From the NCBI GenBank assembly GCA_028715625.1, contig JAQURL010000022.1:1-38988 (forward strand): a stretch of 38,988 nucleotides of DNA, written 5' to 3'. How positions within the stretch are numbered: the stretch's first letter is position 1; each line of letters starts with the position of its first letter. Source of the stretch: Candidatus Margulisiibacteriota bacterium. GTDB lineage: Bacteria; Margulisbacteria; Riflemargulisbacteria; GWF2-35-9. The position numbers and the translations under genes are program-made. Positions 20,792 to 31,180 of this stretch are shown one piece after another. Below the pieces are notes generated by a model that saw only the letters and a list, made by a program, of their open reading frames with translations, did no database searches and was not told the origin of the DNA.

Positions 20792-22027
20792 ATGGCAAGC
20801 CCTGTCAACAAACAACTCAACGGTGTGATGACCGGAAGAGACAATTGCGAAAAACTCCAGAAACTCAATCCCAAGGCTTTAAAAGAGTTTGTTGATCTGG
20901 TTTGCGGTTTCGAGGGAATGAATGATTATATCAATCAGCAGAAGTATCTGCTAAATGGAAAGGAATATCAACTGCCTGCAAAGGACAGAATAGATGTGCA
21001 TAGTGTGCGTTTTGTCGGCGAGGGTAAGGATCGGAATGTTGAATACAAGATAAAATGCCTTCCGGAAGAATTGATGGGATTCCTGGAGATTGGATATCTA
21101 TTAAGAGGGGTTCTTTTAGAAAAGGGATATCAGCAGGAGGCTATAAGCATAAAAGAAACAGAAGTAAACAATGAATATCTTGTTAAAATTCAGCTGGGAA
21201 AGAAGCCGACCCCAAAACCGGATTTATTTGTTCAATATGTCAATGGTCATAAGTACAAAATATACAATGTAGAATATGCTGGGAACAACGTCTTTATTGG
21301 TGATAACCATGCAAATATTGAACAGCAAAATTTTAAACGAGACTTGATCAGCGAAGCTGTAAACAAGAAACTGGTTGTATTTATCGAATTAACTAGAGAT
21401 GAAGATATGGAAAAGTATATGGCTAAAAAACTTGTCGGTAAAACTGATAGCGGATATTTGTATGGAATGGATGATTATTATGCCAGGACTTTCAGTATGT
21501 ACGCTCTCGGATATAATACATTATCAGACAGTCAAAATCCTAACCAGGAAAGATTCAAGGAAAAAATGATTATTGATTGCGTCAGAGATCACAGCCTGGC
21601 AGGTATTTGGGAGATGATTACGGGCAAGATGGGGAAAATAGTGCCTCTGGCTGCAAGTATTCCAGAGGCGATTAAATCGGCGAAAACTCTCAAAGATGTG
21701 CTTGATACAATAAAAAATAACCCAAATTATCAGGATAATCTGCAGTGGTTAAAGATATGCCGGTTTATCCTGGAAGCGATGAAAGGAAAAGTTATATCCA
21801 TGGGCGCAAACAGAAAATTGATCGACGATTTTTTGGACAATCCTCAAAAAATGTTCTCAACATTTTATGAACAGATAAATATAAATTTTAGAAATGAATA
21901 TATGGCCCAAAATATTAAGGCTGTAATGAGCAAATTTCCTGCTGATAAAAAATATACAGTGATTGTGGGCCTGGACCATTTACAGAACTTATTCCAGCTA
22001 TTATGCCGACTTTCACAACCACTTTAA
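20792..22027 (+). CDS. Putative TraB/TIKI/ChaN-type superfamily protein
   Basis: 411 residues, starting 86 bp after the giant gene and probably read with it. The ATG at 20792 has a GAAGGAAG stretch 13 bp upstream, which is long spacing for a ribosome site. No signal peptide or membrane segment is apparent. Residues 166-200 read N-V-F-I-G-D-N-H ... K-L-V-V-F-I-E-L. The C-terminal end has R-N-E-Y-M-A-Q-N-I (367-375) and V-I-V-G-L-D-H-L (390-397). A G-x-x-H motif near a strand, an E after the next strand, a later R followed by M-A, and a final G-x-x-H are the pattern of the TraB/PrgY, TIKI, ChaN and erythromycin-esterase-like superfamily. Members include metal-dependent proteases, haem-binding proteins and esterases, so no reaction can be assigned. 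The first 160 residues are unrecognised. The family call is by eye only and is moderate at best; the gene itself is secure. Confidence 0.6.
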   Translation: MASPVNKQLNGVMTGRDNCEKLQKLNPKALKEFVDLVCGFEGMNDYINQQKYLLNGKEYQLPAKDRIDVHSVRFVGEGKDRNVEYKIKCLPEELMGFLEIGYLLRGVLLEKGYQQEAISIKETEVNNEYLVKIQLGKKPTPKPDLFVQYVNGHKYKIYNVEYAGNNVFIGDNHANIEQQNFKRDLISEAVNKKLVVFIELTRDEDMEKYMAKKLVGKTDSGYLYGMDDYYARTFSMYALGYNTLSDSQNPNQERFKEKMIIDCVRDHSLAGIWEMITGKMGKIVPLAASIPEAIKSAKTLKDVLDTIKNNPNYQDNLQWLKICRFILEAMKGKVISMGANRKLIDDFLDNPQKMFSTFYEQININFRNEYMAQNIKAVMSKFPADKKYTVIVGLDHLQNLFQLLCRLSQPL

Positions 22028-22127
22028 GTGGGAAAAGATCAAAAGAAGCAGTCTTAAACACCTGATATTAAATATAAATAACGGTTAAGATAGAATAAAT
22101 TTATTAAAAAAGTTGTATACTATATAA

Positions 22128-24043
<1,916 letters not shown>

Positions 24044-24051
<8 letters not shown>

Positions 24052-24382
24052 AAAAATAGAAAAAAAAAGTGTTGATGAACGAACCGCTTTCAGTAAGGAA
24101 GTCGGATCCAAGGCAGACCGTAAACTCAGGGCAATTCGAGACTCCTCGCATAGTGTATGGTTTGGATTGGGAATGATGGGCCTTGTAGGATGGTCGGTGG
24201 TAATTCCGACACTACTTGGCACATTTCTGGGAATATGGCTAGATAAACATCACCAGGGGAACCATTCCTGGACTCTGATGCTGCTGATTATAGGTTTGAT
24301 AATAGGTTGTTTTAACGCCTGGCATTGGATTGACAAGGAAGACAAAGAAATGAGGGAAGACCGGGGCAATCATGACAAATGA
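24044..24382 (+). CDS. atpQ: N-ATPase AtpQ, AtpI-like membrane protein
   Basis: 112 residues. A charged N-terminal segment (M-T-E-K-I-E-K-K-S) is followed by two membrane helices: one around S-V-W-F-G-L-G-M-M-G-L-V-G-W-S-V-V and one around W-T-L-M-L-L-I-I-G-L-I-I-G-C. Between them is a loop with G-I-W-L-D-K-H. The two-helix layout and the position between epsilon and AtpR match the AtpQ gene of N-ATPase operons, a relative of AtpI, which helps c-ring assembly in ordinary F-ATPases. The assembly role is known for the family and not visible here. It overlaps atpC by 8 bp and atpR by 11 bp. Confidence 0.85.
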
Positions 24383-24653
24383 TATAATTATGCTGGTCAT
24401 ATCGATAATTTTCGGACTTTTGTTGGGGATATTTTTCTATGGGGGTCTTTGGTGGACAGTTCGCAAGATGCTTAACTCCAAACAATCGGCTCTTTGGTTT
24501 CTTGGGGGACGGTTGCTGCGAACAGGCATAGTTTTGACGGGGTTTTATTATGTCTCTCAGGGTCATTGGCAAAGGTTCCTGGCATGTATGCTCGGTTTTA
24601 TTCTGGCTCGTCTTCTAGTGACACGATTGACAGGAGGATATGATGCATCTTAG
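24372..24653 (+). CDS. atpR: N-ATPase AtpR membrane subunit
   Basis: 93 residues with three predicted membrane helices: about residues 5-27, about 38-60 and a third near 66-84. Polar charged residues lie at helix edges, including R-K-M-L-N-S-K, G-G-R-L-L-R-T-G and A-R-L-L-V-T-R-L. AtpR is found only in N-ATPase operons. Its buried arginines have been proposed to interact with the extra carboxylate of the c subunit, which fits the second Glu seen in the c subunit here. Its position between atpQ and atpB is canonical. It overlaps atpQ by 11 bp and atpB by 11 bp. The sequence is short, so much of the confidence comes from context. Confidence 0.88.
   Translation: MTNDIIMLVISIIFGLLLGIFFYGGLWWTVRKMLNSKQSALWFLGGRLLRTGIVLTGFYYVSQGHWQRFLACMLGFILARLLVTRLTGGYDAS
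24632..24637 (+). promoter_or_regulatory. Ribosome binding site for atpB
   Basis: AGGAGG lies 5 bp before the ATG at 24643 but only 2 bp before the adjacent in-frame ATG at 24640. The second ATG is therefore the better start. Confidence 0.7.
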
Positions 24654-25332
24654 TCCTGATGAAATTATCTTCTGGCAGACAGGATTTATAAAACTCAACG
24701 CTACCATAGTATATACATGGGGACTTATGTTTTTTCTCTCGGTCTTCTCAATTATTATTACCCGCAAACTTGAACACGGGCTTAAACGTTCCCGCTGGCA
24801 AAACCTTTTGGAGATAGTTGTTATAAATATTGTAAAGCAAATTGATGATGTAGGCTTAAAACAGCCACGAAAATATATGGGCTTTCTTGGAACACTCTTT
24901 TTACTGGTCGCTTCGGCTAGTCTCTGTACGATTATTCCTGGATACGAGCCCCCAACAGGATCACTTTCAACCACTGCGGCTCTTGCCTTGTGTGTGTTTG
25001 TAGCTGTTCCTTTTTTTGGAATTAAGGAGCAAGGGGTAGTTAATTACCTTAAGTCCTATTTAAAGCCAACGGTTATTATGCTGCCTTTTAACATAATCAG
25101 TGAACTTTCACGGACATTGGCGTTGGCTGTACGTTTATTCGGGAACATGATGAGCGGTGCAATGATTATTAGTATTCTGCTTACAATTACGCCATTCATT
25201 TTCCCGGTTATCATGACGGCATTGGGTCTGCTTACCGGTATGGTTCAAGCTTATATCTTCAGTATTTTAGCAGGTGTCTACATTGCGGCAGCTACCAAAG
25301 TCCGTCAGCCCAAGGATAGAAACGATGAATAA
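24643..25332 (+). CDS. atpB: N-ATPase (F-type) subunit a
   Basis: Membrane stator that forms the ion half-channels against the c ring. The 229 residues have five or six hydrophobic helices. The essential arginine is in the motif S-R-T-L-A-L-A-V-R-L-F-G-N-M (R164), and the following helix carries the usual G-A-M-I and a late A-Y-I-F-S-I-L-A-G-V-Y-I motif. An ATG directly upstream (24640) would add one Met; the AGGAGG spacing favours 24643. The gene starts inside atpR and is followed by 33 bp, including an AAAGGAG site for atpE. Confidence 0.95.
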   Translation: MHLSPDEIIFWQTGFIKLNATIVYTWGLMFFLSVFSIIITRKLEHGLKRSRWQNLLEIVVINIVKQIDDVGLKQPRKYMGFLGTLFLLVASASLCTIIPGYEPPTGSLSTTAALALCVFVAVPFFGIKEQGVVNYLKSYLKPTVIMLPFNIISELSRTLALAVRLFGNMMSGAMIISILLTITPFIFPVIMTALGLLTGMVQAYIFSILAGVYIAAATKVRQPKDRNDE

Positions 25333-25365
25333 GTGTGAAAAAATAAACTTAGGAAAGGAGTAATT

Positions 25366-25644
25366 ATGGATAATATTACAACAATTGCAGTAGCCTCAGT
25401 CATTATTTCTGGGATCACAACAAGTTTCGGAGTTTTAGGAACTGCGCTCGGAGAAGGACGGGCAGTATCATCTGCGCTTACCTCATTGGCCCAGCAACCC
25501 GATGCTTCGCCTACCATTACCAGAACACTGTTCGTAGGTCTTGCTATGATCGAGTCAACAGCCATATACTGTTTCGTGATCTCGATGATCCTGATTTTTG
25601 CCAATCCATTCTGGAACTATATTATTATGCACGGAGGTAAATAA
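25366..25644 (+). CDS. atpE: N-ATPase (F-type) subunit c, rotor ring
   Basis: The 92-residue hairpin has two membrane helices around the loop A-Q-Q-P-D-A. The ion-binding carboxylate of helix 2 is E63 in I-E-S-T-A-I-Y. S64, T65 and Y68 match the sodium-ligand pattern of Na+-translocating c subunits such as that of Ilyobacter tartaricus. In helix 1 the position of that protein's Gln ligand is Glu (E30, in L-G-E-G-R-A-V), giving two carboxylates per subunit, as reported for some Na+ and N-type rotors. An AAAGGAG site lies just upstream of the ATG at 25366. Stoichiometry and ion choice cannot be read from sequence alone; the ligand set points to Na+ but some N-ATPases may use H+. Confidence 0.95.
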   Translation: MDNITTIAVASVIISGITTSFGVLGTALGEGRAVSSALTSLAQQPDASPTITRTLFVGLAMIESTAIYCFVISMILIFANPFWNYIIMHGGK

Positions 25645-25647
25645 ACC

Positions 25648-26478
25648 ATGCTCATTGACTGGTTTACATTCAGTGCTCAGGTAGTAAACTTCCTTATCCT
25701 AATATGGTTGATGAAACATTTTTTGTACAAACCTGTGCTGAATGCCATAGACGCCCGCGAAAAACTTATTGCAAAAGAACTTGCAGATGCTGCCAAGAAA
25801 CAAACCGAGGCAAAAAAGGAGCGAGACCTGTATGAACAGAAGAACGAAAAATTTGATCTGCACTACAATAAGCTTCTGGGTAAAGTCAAGGCAGAAGCAG
25901 ATGCAGAACGTAAACGTCTTCTTAATCAGGTACAAAATGATACAGAAGTCTTGCGTTCAAAACAAGATAATGCCTTAAAAAGTGATCTTGTGAATCTGCA
26001 AAAAGAAATTTCCCGGCAAACACAGGATGAAGTTTTTGCCATAACCAGAAAGGTCATGACAGATCTTGCCGGGACAACCCTGGAAGAACAAATCAGTAAA
26101 GTATTCACCAATATTGTCAGGAACCTCGATTCAGAAAAAAAACAAGATCTGGCTAAGGCGCTGAAAGCTTCATCAGAACCTGCTGTTGTGCGCAGCGCTT
26201 TTGTTTTGCCGCAAAAACAGCAAGACACTATAAAAAAGGCGCTTGAGGAAATTTTTTCAGAAAAATTAAATATCCGGTTTGAAACTTCCCCCAAAGTGAT
26301 AAGCGGTATTGAACTCAGCACTAACGGACAAAAAATTGCCTGGAGCATTGCCGATTATCTGGTAAACCTGGAAAACAGAATTAACAAACTACTGGGCGAG
26401 CAAACAAAAATTATTGCCAAACATAAGACAAAACCAACCTTAAAGTCTAAGGCTAAGGTAAAAAAGAAAGTTAAATGA
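25648..26478 (+). CDS. atpF: N-ATPase subunit b with delta-like C-terminal domain
   Basis: Peripheral stalk. The 276 residues are far longer than the usual 155-170 of subunit b. One N-terminal membrane helix (about 9-31, [12 protein letters not shown] at its end) leads into a long charged coiled coil (about 33-150). Residues about 160-255 read like the delta subunit: a helical stretch, then [17 protein letters not shown] and I-A-W-S-I-A-D-Y-L, equivalent to the delta motif around I-G-G-I and the final helix. A lysine-rich tail follows. There is no separate atpH in the operon, so this part probably fills the delta role. It starts 3 bp after the atpE stop, with GGAGG at 25633-25637, and its stop overlaps the atpA start (ATGA). 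Confidence 0.92.
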   Translation: MLIDWFTFSAQVVNFLILIWLMKHFLYKPVLNAIDAREKLIAKELADAAKKQTEAKKERDLYEQKNEKFDLHYNKLLGKVKAEADAERKRLLNQVQNDTEVLRSKQDNALKSDLVNLQKEISRQTQDEVFAITRKVMTDLAGTTLEEQISKVFTNIVRNLDSEKKQDLAKALKASSEPAVVRSAFVLPQKQQDTIKKALEEIFSEKLNIRFETSPKVISGIELSTNGQKIAWSIADYLVNLENRINKLLGEQTKIIAKHKTKPTLKSKAKVKKKVK

Positions 26479-28058
26479 ATATCTCATCAAACCCTTTGAA
26501 ACCAACCTTTGACCGTACGTTTGATTACCTGAAAAAAGGGAGAAGTACCTTTGATCCCCAACTGGTTGCACAAGAGGTTGGAACAATTGTCAGCATCTCG
26601 ACAGGAATCGCGAAAATTTCAGGACTACCCGGGATTGGATTTGACGAGCTTGTAGAATTTCCAGGGGAAATTTTTGGTATTGCGTTTAACGTAGATGAAA
26701 CCGAAATCGGAATTATTCTGCTTGGCGATTATACCCAATTAAGCGCAGGAGACGAGGTTAAGCGGACCGGCAGGGTTATGGACATTGTGGTGGGTGAGGA
26801 ACTGTTAGGCCGCGTTATTGACCCTTTAGGGGACCCACTTGATGACCATGGATTTTTATCTACAACACAAAGAAAACCTATAGAACGACCCGCTCCCAGT
26901 ATTATGGATCGCTCACCGGTTACTGTACCGCTCCAAACCGGACTTAAGGTTATCGACGCACTCATTCCTATCGGACGTGGTCAGCGTGAGTTGATTCTTG
27001 GTGACCGACAAACCGGCAAAACAGCGATTGCCCTTGATACTATCCTCAATCAACGAGATCAAAATGTTATATGTGTGTATTGTGCCATAGGACAACGAGC
27101 CTCGGCTGTTGCCAAGTCTGTTGCGACTCTTAGGGAAAAAGGCGCTATGGACTATACCGTAGTCATGGTAACCGAAGGTAACGATCCACCGGGCCTTGCT
27201 TATATAGCTCCTTACGCAGCTACCAGTATCGCTGAGTATTTTATGGAAAAAGGTAAAGATGTACTTATTGTATACGATGACCTCACCCATCATGCTCGCG
27301 CATATCGTGAACTTTCACTCTTGCTGCGTCGTCCACCGGGTCGCGAAGCATTCCCGGGCGATATTTTTTATATCCATTCCCGCTTACTGGAACGCGCAAC
27401 ACATTTACACAAAGAACTAGGGGGAGGGTCCCTCACAGCTCTGCCAATTATAGAAACCGAGGCTCAGGATATTTCAGCGTATATCCCAACCAACTTAATT
27501 TCAATAACCGACGGACAAATATATCTCTCTCCGTCACTGTTTGAACTGGGTGTATTACCCGCAGTTGATGTTGGTAAGTCGGTTTCGCGTGTTGGGGGGA
27601 AAGCGCAACTTTCAGCCTTCCGTGATCTGGCCGGTGATTTGAAACTCGCTTATGCGCAGTTTGAAGAACTGGAAACTTTTTCCCGATTTGGGGCACGTCT
27701 GGATGAAGCTACACGTCAAATTATTGAGCATGGGTGGCGTATTCGTGCCTGTCTTAAACAACAGGAATTCTCACCGGTGGCCGTGGCAGCTCAAATTATT
27801 ATTCTGCTGGCTCTGACCACCAAACTTTTTGACAATATTTTGCTCGACAAAATAAATGACGCGCAAAGCGCCGTGCTTGAAGCAGCAGTAAACATACCGG
27901 AAAACATAAAGAAAAGATTATATACTGTTGATAAACTAAGTGACGATGATCGTAAAGCCCTGATAGAAATAGCACGTCAGGCACTTGCCGGATTTCAACC
28001 CAAACCGGAAGCCAAGGCCGACCCTGACGTAGACCCTGAACCTAAAGAAAAGTCATGA
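26475..28058 (+). CDS. atpA: N-ATPase (F-type) subunit alpha
   Basis: Non-catalytic nucleotide-binding subunit of the F1 head; 527 residues against about 500-515 in the family. The P-loop is G-D-R-Q-T-G-K-T (176-183). The C-terminal region has the alpha signature around [10 protein letters not shown] with the arginine finger, then [17 protein letters not shown] short Pro/Asp/Glu/Lys tail at the end is extra. In N-ATPases alpha comes late, just before gamma, as here. The gene overlaps atpF and atpG by 4 bp each (ATGA), so translation is likely coupled. Confidence 0.97.
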   Translation: MNISSNPLKPTFDRTFDYLKKGRSTFDPQLVAQEVGTIVSISTGIAKISGLPGIGFDELVEFPGEIFGIAFNVDETEIGIILLGDYTQLSAGDEVKRTGRVMDIVVGEELLGRVIDPLGDPLDDHGFLSTTQRKPIERPAPSIMDRSPVTVPLQTGLKVIDALIPIGRGQRELILGDRQTGKTAIALDTILNQRDQNVICVYCAIGQRASAVAKSVATLREKGAMDYTVVMVTEGNDPPGLAYIAPYAATSIAEYFMEKGKDVLIVYDDLTHHARAYRELSLLLRRPPGREAFPGDIFYIHSRLLERATHLHKELGGGSLTALPIIETEAQDISAYIPTNLISITDGQIYLSPSLFELGVLPAVDVGKSVSRVGGKAQLSAFRDLAGDLKLAYAQFEELETFSRFGARLDEATRQIIEHGWRIRACLKQQEFSPVAVAAQIIILLALTTKLFDNILLDKINDAQSAVLEAAVNIPENIKKRLYTVDKLSDDDRKALIEIARQALAGFQPKPEAKADPDVDPEPKEKS

Positions 28059-28936
28059 GCAATACTACCGTAAATTTACGCAGAAAAATAACTATCGCCG
28101 GAGACCTCCAATCGGTAGTGCGCACTATGAAAGCACTGGCAGCATCTAATATAGGACAATATGAAGAGTCTGTCCGTGCCCTGGCAAACTATCACCATGT
28201 TGTGGAACTGGGTCTGGGTACCTGTTTTCGAAAAACCAAACCTGAGCGCTCAACCCCTAAAAGACAAAAACAAGCGGATATAACCGGCGCTGTTGTTTTT
28301 GGTTCGGACCAGGGACTGGTAGGCCAGTTTAATGATGTAATTGTAGAGTATGCAGTAAAAACTTTATCCGCTCTGTCGAGCCATCCCAAAGTCTGGGCAG
28401 TCGGTGAACGTGTTCATACACGTCTTACAGACTCCGGATTAGAGGTAACAGGTTTCTTTGCTGTTCCCGGTTCCGTAAATTCAATCACCCCGATGATAGG
28501 TCAGATTCTTGTTGAAAGCGAGACATATCTGCAACAAAATAGGTCAACCGAACTTTACCTTTTTTATAACCGTCCTACCTCAAAAGCGGGCTATACACCT
28601 ATTGGCCAACGATTACTTCCCCTGGACGAAACTTGGCGAAGAAATTTATCCCTGATTCCCTGGCCAACCAAAAACATACCGGAAGTTATGGGTAAAGGTT
28701 CAAAAACCCTGAGGGCATTTATTCGAGAATATTTGTTTGTCTCACTATTTCGCGCATGTTCCGAATCTCTCGCGAGTGAGAATGCCAGCCGCCTGGCAGC
28801 GATGCAGCGTGCTGATAAAAATATCGATGAGCTGCTGGAATACCTCAACGAGACATTCCATCGGTTACGTCAAAGTGGTATCGATGAGGAACTTTTTGAT
28901 GTTATTTCCGGATTTGAGGCGCTGTCAGGCAGATAG
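28055..28936 (+). CDS. atpG: N-ATPase (F-type) subunit gamma
   Basis: Central rotor shaft. The 293 residues have the expected two long helices at the ends: the N-terminal [21 protein letters not shown] and the C-terminal [17 protein letters not shown]. The latter is the family's E-x-x-x-R-M-x-A-M-x-x-A-x-x-N signature in altered form. The middle Rossmann-like part contains [11 protein letters not shown]. It is the last gene of the operon, and 86 bp separate it from the channel gene. Divergence from standard gamma is typical of the N-ATPase group. Confidence 0.95.
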   Translation: MSNTTVNLRRKITIAGDLQSVVRTMKALAASNIGQYEESVRALANYHHVVELGLGTCFRKTKPERSTPKRQKQADITGAVVFGSDQGLVGQFNDVIVEYAVKTLSALSSHPKVWAVGERVHTRLTDSGLEVTGFFAVPGSVNSITPMIGQILVESETYLQQNRSTELYLFYNRPTSKAGYTPIGQRLLPLDETWRRNLSLIPWPTKNIPEVMGKGSKTLRAFIREYLFVSLFRACSESLASENASRLAAMQRADKNIDELLEYLNETFHRLRQSGIDEELFDVISGFEALSGR

Positions 28937-29022
28937 GTTCCGTTATATAAAGGTAAAAAGTCAGTTAAATATAGAAAATACAGATTACCTTCTTATTTCA
29001 GACGTTGTATTCTTGGTAAATA

Positions 29023-30090
29023 ATGAATGATTATTTATCGTCATTTTTGATTTTAATTTTTGCATTTTTTATAGGGGTAAGCCTGTATTTTGTTATTAGA
29101 ATTCTTTTAAAACGAACCTTAAATATATCATTGCTGCAAAATTTATCCATAAAACTTGATCTGCTTGAACGCCCTTTTCTGCTGCTCCTTCCAATGTTAT
29201 CGATTATGATTATTTTCCCTTTGTTAAGCTTCCCAGCCAATATAAAAGTATTTATTAGTCGCCTGGTTGATATTGCGCTGATTATCTCGCTATGCTGGAT
29301 GCTGTTGAAAATTATACAAATTATTCGTAATGTGGTATTGAGTAGACACAATATTGAAATTAAAGACAATATTCATGTCCGAACTCTTCACACACAGATT
29401 CAGTTGTTAACTAATATAATTTCAATAATTATCATAATTTTAACTATAGCTTTAATACTTTTATCATTCCCCGAGGCAAAACAAGTGGGGATAACAATTC
29501 TGGCCTCAGCCGGTATTATCGGAGTTATATTAGGACTCACGGCACAAAAAACTTTAGGAAATCTGATTGCCGGGATTCAAATTGCCATTTCTCAACCAAT
29601 ACGAATTGATGATGTGGTAGTTGTGGAAAATGAATGGGGCAGGATAGAAGAAATAACCTTAACCTATGTAGTGGTCAGGATATGGGACTTGCGGCGATTA
29701 ATTGTTCCTATAGCCTATTTTGTTGAAAAGCCATTTCAAAACTGGACTCACAGATCCGACCAGTTAATGGGCACAGTTTTTTTTTATGTTGATTATTCTT
29801 TGCCAGTAAATGAACTCCGGAATGAACTAACTGCTATCCTTAACAAAAGTAAGTTTTGGGATAAACGGGTTAATGACTTGTCTGTGACCAACCTTACCGA
29901 GAAGACAGTTGAACTGCGGGCAGTGGTTAGTGCCGCTGATTCATCTACATTATGGAATTTGCGCTGTGAGGTGCGAGAAAAACTCTGGCTATTTCTACAG
30001 AAAAATTTTATCGACAATTTTCCGCGGGTTCGTATTGAGATGAAGCCCGACAATGTGAATACCCAAGGCTCAAAGTTAACATCGGTTTGA
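29023..30090 (+). CDS. MscS-family mechanosensitive ion channel
   Basis: 355 residues. Four hydrophobic segments lie near residues 5-27, 46-66, 82-100 and 130-150, then the pore helix near 157-192 (I-T-I-L-A-S-A-G-I-I-G-V-I-L-G-L, with the small-residue packing of MscS TM3, then Q-K-T-L-G-N-L-I-A-G). After it comes the beta domain typical of the family: Q-P-I-R-I-D-D-V-V-V-V-E-N-E-W-G-R-I-E-E-I and the later R-R-L-I-V-P-I-A-Y-F. MscS channels open on membrane tension and release solutes. There are four TM segments before the pore, more than in E. coli MscS. The ribosome site is weak. PPK2 follows after 26 bp, so the two are probably co-transcribed. Whether they share the ATPase transcript is open. 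Confidence 0.9.
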   Translation: MNDYLSSFLILIFAFFIGVSLYFVIRILLKRTLNISLLQNLSIKLDLLERPFLLLLPMLSIMIIFPLLSFPANIKVFISRLVDIALIISLCWMLLKIIQIIRNVVLSRHNIEIKDNIHVRTLHTQIQLLTNIISIIIIILTIALILLSFPEAKQVGITILASAGIIGVILGLTAQKTLGNLIAGIQIAISQPIRIDDVVVVENEWGRIEEITLTYVVVRIWDLRRLIVPIAYFVEKPFQNWTHRSDQLMGTVFFYVDYSLPVNELRNELTAILNKSKFWDKRVNDLSVTNLTEKTVELRAVVSAADSSTLWNLRCEVREKLWLFLQKNFIDNFPRVRIEMKPDNVNTQGSKLTSV

Positions 30091-30116
30091 AATGCTGACC
30101 AAAGGAGAGGTTAATT

Positions 30117-30983
30117 ATGAAAAAAATTCATTCATCTGAGTTTCGCGTAACAGGCGGAGAACCGGTTAATCTTAGAAAAAGGCCGACAGCTATAAAACCC
30201 TTTTATGAATCAAAAAAACAGTATAAAGAATTTCTGCATGCACACGTTAAAGAGTTGAGCGAACAGCAAAGCCTGCTTTATGCTTCCAGTCGTTATTCAT
30301 TGCTACTGATCATTCAAGGCATGGATGCAGCGGGCAAGGATGGTATTATCAAGCATGTGATGTCCGGAGTGAATCCGCAAGGTTGTGAAGTTTTTAGTTT
30401 CAAGCAGCCGAGTGTTGAAGAACTCAAACATGATTTTTTATGGCGAACAACCTGTAAATTACCGGAACGTGGACGATTCGGTATTTTCAATCGTTCTTAC
30501 TATGAAGAAGTACTTATTGTTCGCGTTCATCCTGAAATTCTGATGGCCCAAGGGTTACCGGATAAACTTATTAATGAAAAAAATATCTGGACTGAAAGAT
30601 TTCGCTCTATCGTGGATATGGAATCGCATCTTTATCATAATGGCACCAGGATTATTAAAGTTTTTCTTCATCTTTCAAAGGACGAACAGCGCAAGAGGTT
30701 CCTTGAGCGTATAGACAGTCCTGAACATAACTGGAAATTCAGCCTGACAGATGTTACAGAACGAAAATTATGGGACCAATATATGAAAGTTTATGAAGAT
30801 TGCTTAAGCAATACCAGCCTGACGGTTGCCCCCTGGTATATTGTCCCGGCAGATGATAAAAAAAATGCCCGACTTATTGTTTCGCAAATTATTCTTGATA
30901 CATTGCAACCACTGGAGCTAAGTTATCCGAAGCTGGATAAGGTTCAGGAAAAAGAACTGGAATTAAGTCGAAAACAACTTTAA
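30117..30983 (+). CDS. Polyphosphate kinase 2 family (PPK2) phosphotransferase
   Basis: 288 residues, the usual size for a single-domain PPK2. The enzymes move phosphate between polyphosphate and a nucleoside mono- or diphosphate. The Walker A motif is G-M-D-A-A-G-K-D (68-75). The lid/Walker B region is W-R-T-T and [15 protein letters not shown] (117-130). The conserved H-N-W-K and D-x-W-D-Q-Y region near the end is present in the form [10 protein letters not shown] strong AAAGGAGAGG stretch precedes the ATG by 6 bp. Nucleotide preference (AMP or ADP/GDP) cannot be decided by eye. It lies 26 bp downstream of the MscS gene and 197 bp upstream of a membrane protein with a CYTH-like half, which may be meaningful. 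Confidence 0.93.
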   Translation: MKKIHSSEFRVTGGEPVNLRKRPTAIKPFYESKKQYKEFLHAHVKELSEQQSLLYASSRYSLLLIIQGMDAAGKDGIIKHVMSGVNPQGCEVFSFKQPSVEELKHDFLWRTTCKLPERGRFGIFNRSYYEEVLIVRVHPEILMAQGLPDKLINEKNIWTERFRSIVDMESHLYHNGTRIIKVFLHLSKDEQRKRFLERIDSPEHNWKFSLTDVTERKLWDQYMKVYEDCLSNTSLTVAPWYIVPADDKKNARLIVSQIILDTLQPLELSYPKLDKVQEKELELSRKQL

Positions 30984-31003
30984 ATTTCAAGAGAAAGGTT
31001 TGG

Positions 31004-31104
31004 ACTGAGAAGCACCAGCTTCCCCTTAGGGATCGGTCACTGCTTCATTTCGCAGTTCTGTTCGGCGCTCTCAACACATCGTCCTTAAAGAAAAATTTTT
31101 AAGG
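31004..31104. other. Structured, GC-richer intergenic segment after PPK2
   Basis: The 197-bp gap between PPK2 and the next gene holds several short inverted repeats: GAAGC-ACCA-GCTTC near 31008-31021, ACTGC-N8-GCAGT near 31036-31053, and CCTTAAA ... TTTAAGG at 31083-31104. None is followed by a clean T run on either strand, so I do not call a terminator. The base composition differs from the flanking genes. Confidence 0.4.
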
Positions 31105-31180
31105 TAAAAAAACTGGGATTTTCCTAAATTTTTTCCGAAACATTAATGGAAAACCAAAAAGAAAAGGAATTTTTTGGAAA

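Noticed and set aside
28737-29030. 97-codon frame overlapping the end of atpG and the gap before the MscS gene
   Set aside because: Most of it is an alternate frame of atpG; no family motif and no ribosome site at its start.
31083-31104. CCTTAAA ... TTTAAGG inverted repeat as terminator of PPK2
   Set aside because: The stem is AT-rich and is followed by A residues on the plus strand with no U tract in the RNA, so intrinsic termination is not supported.
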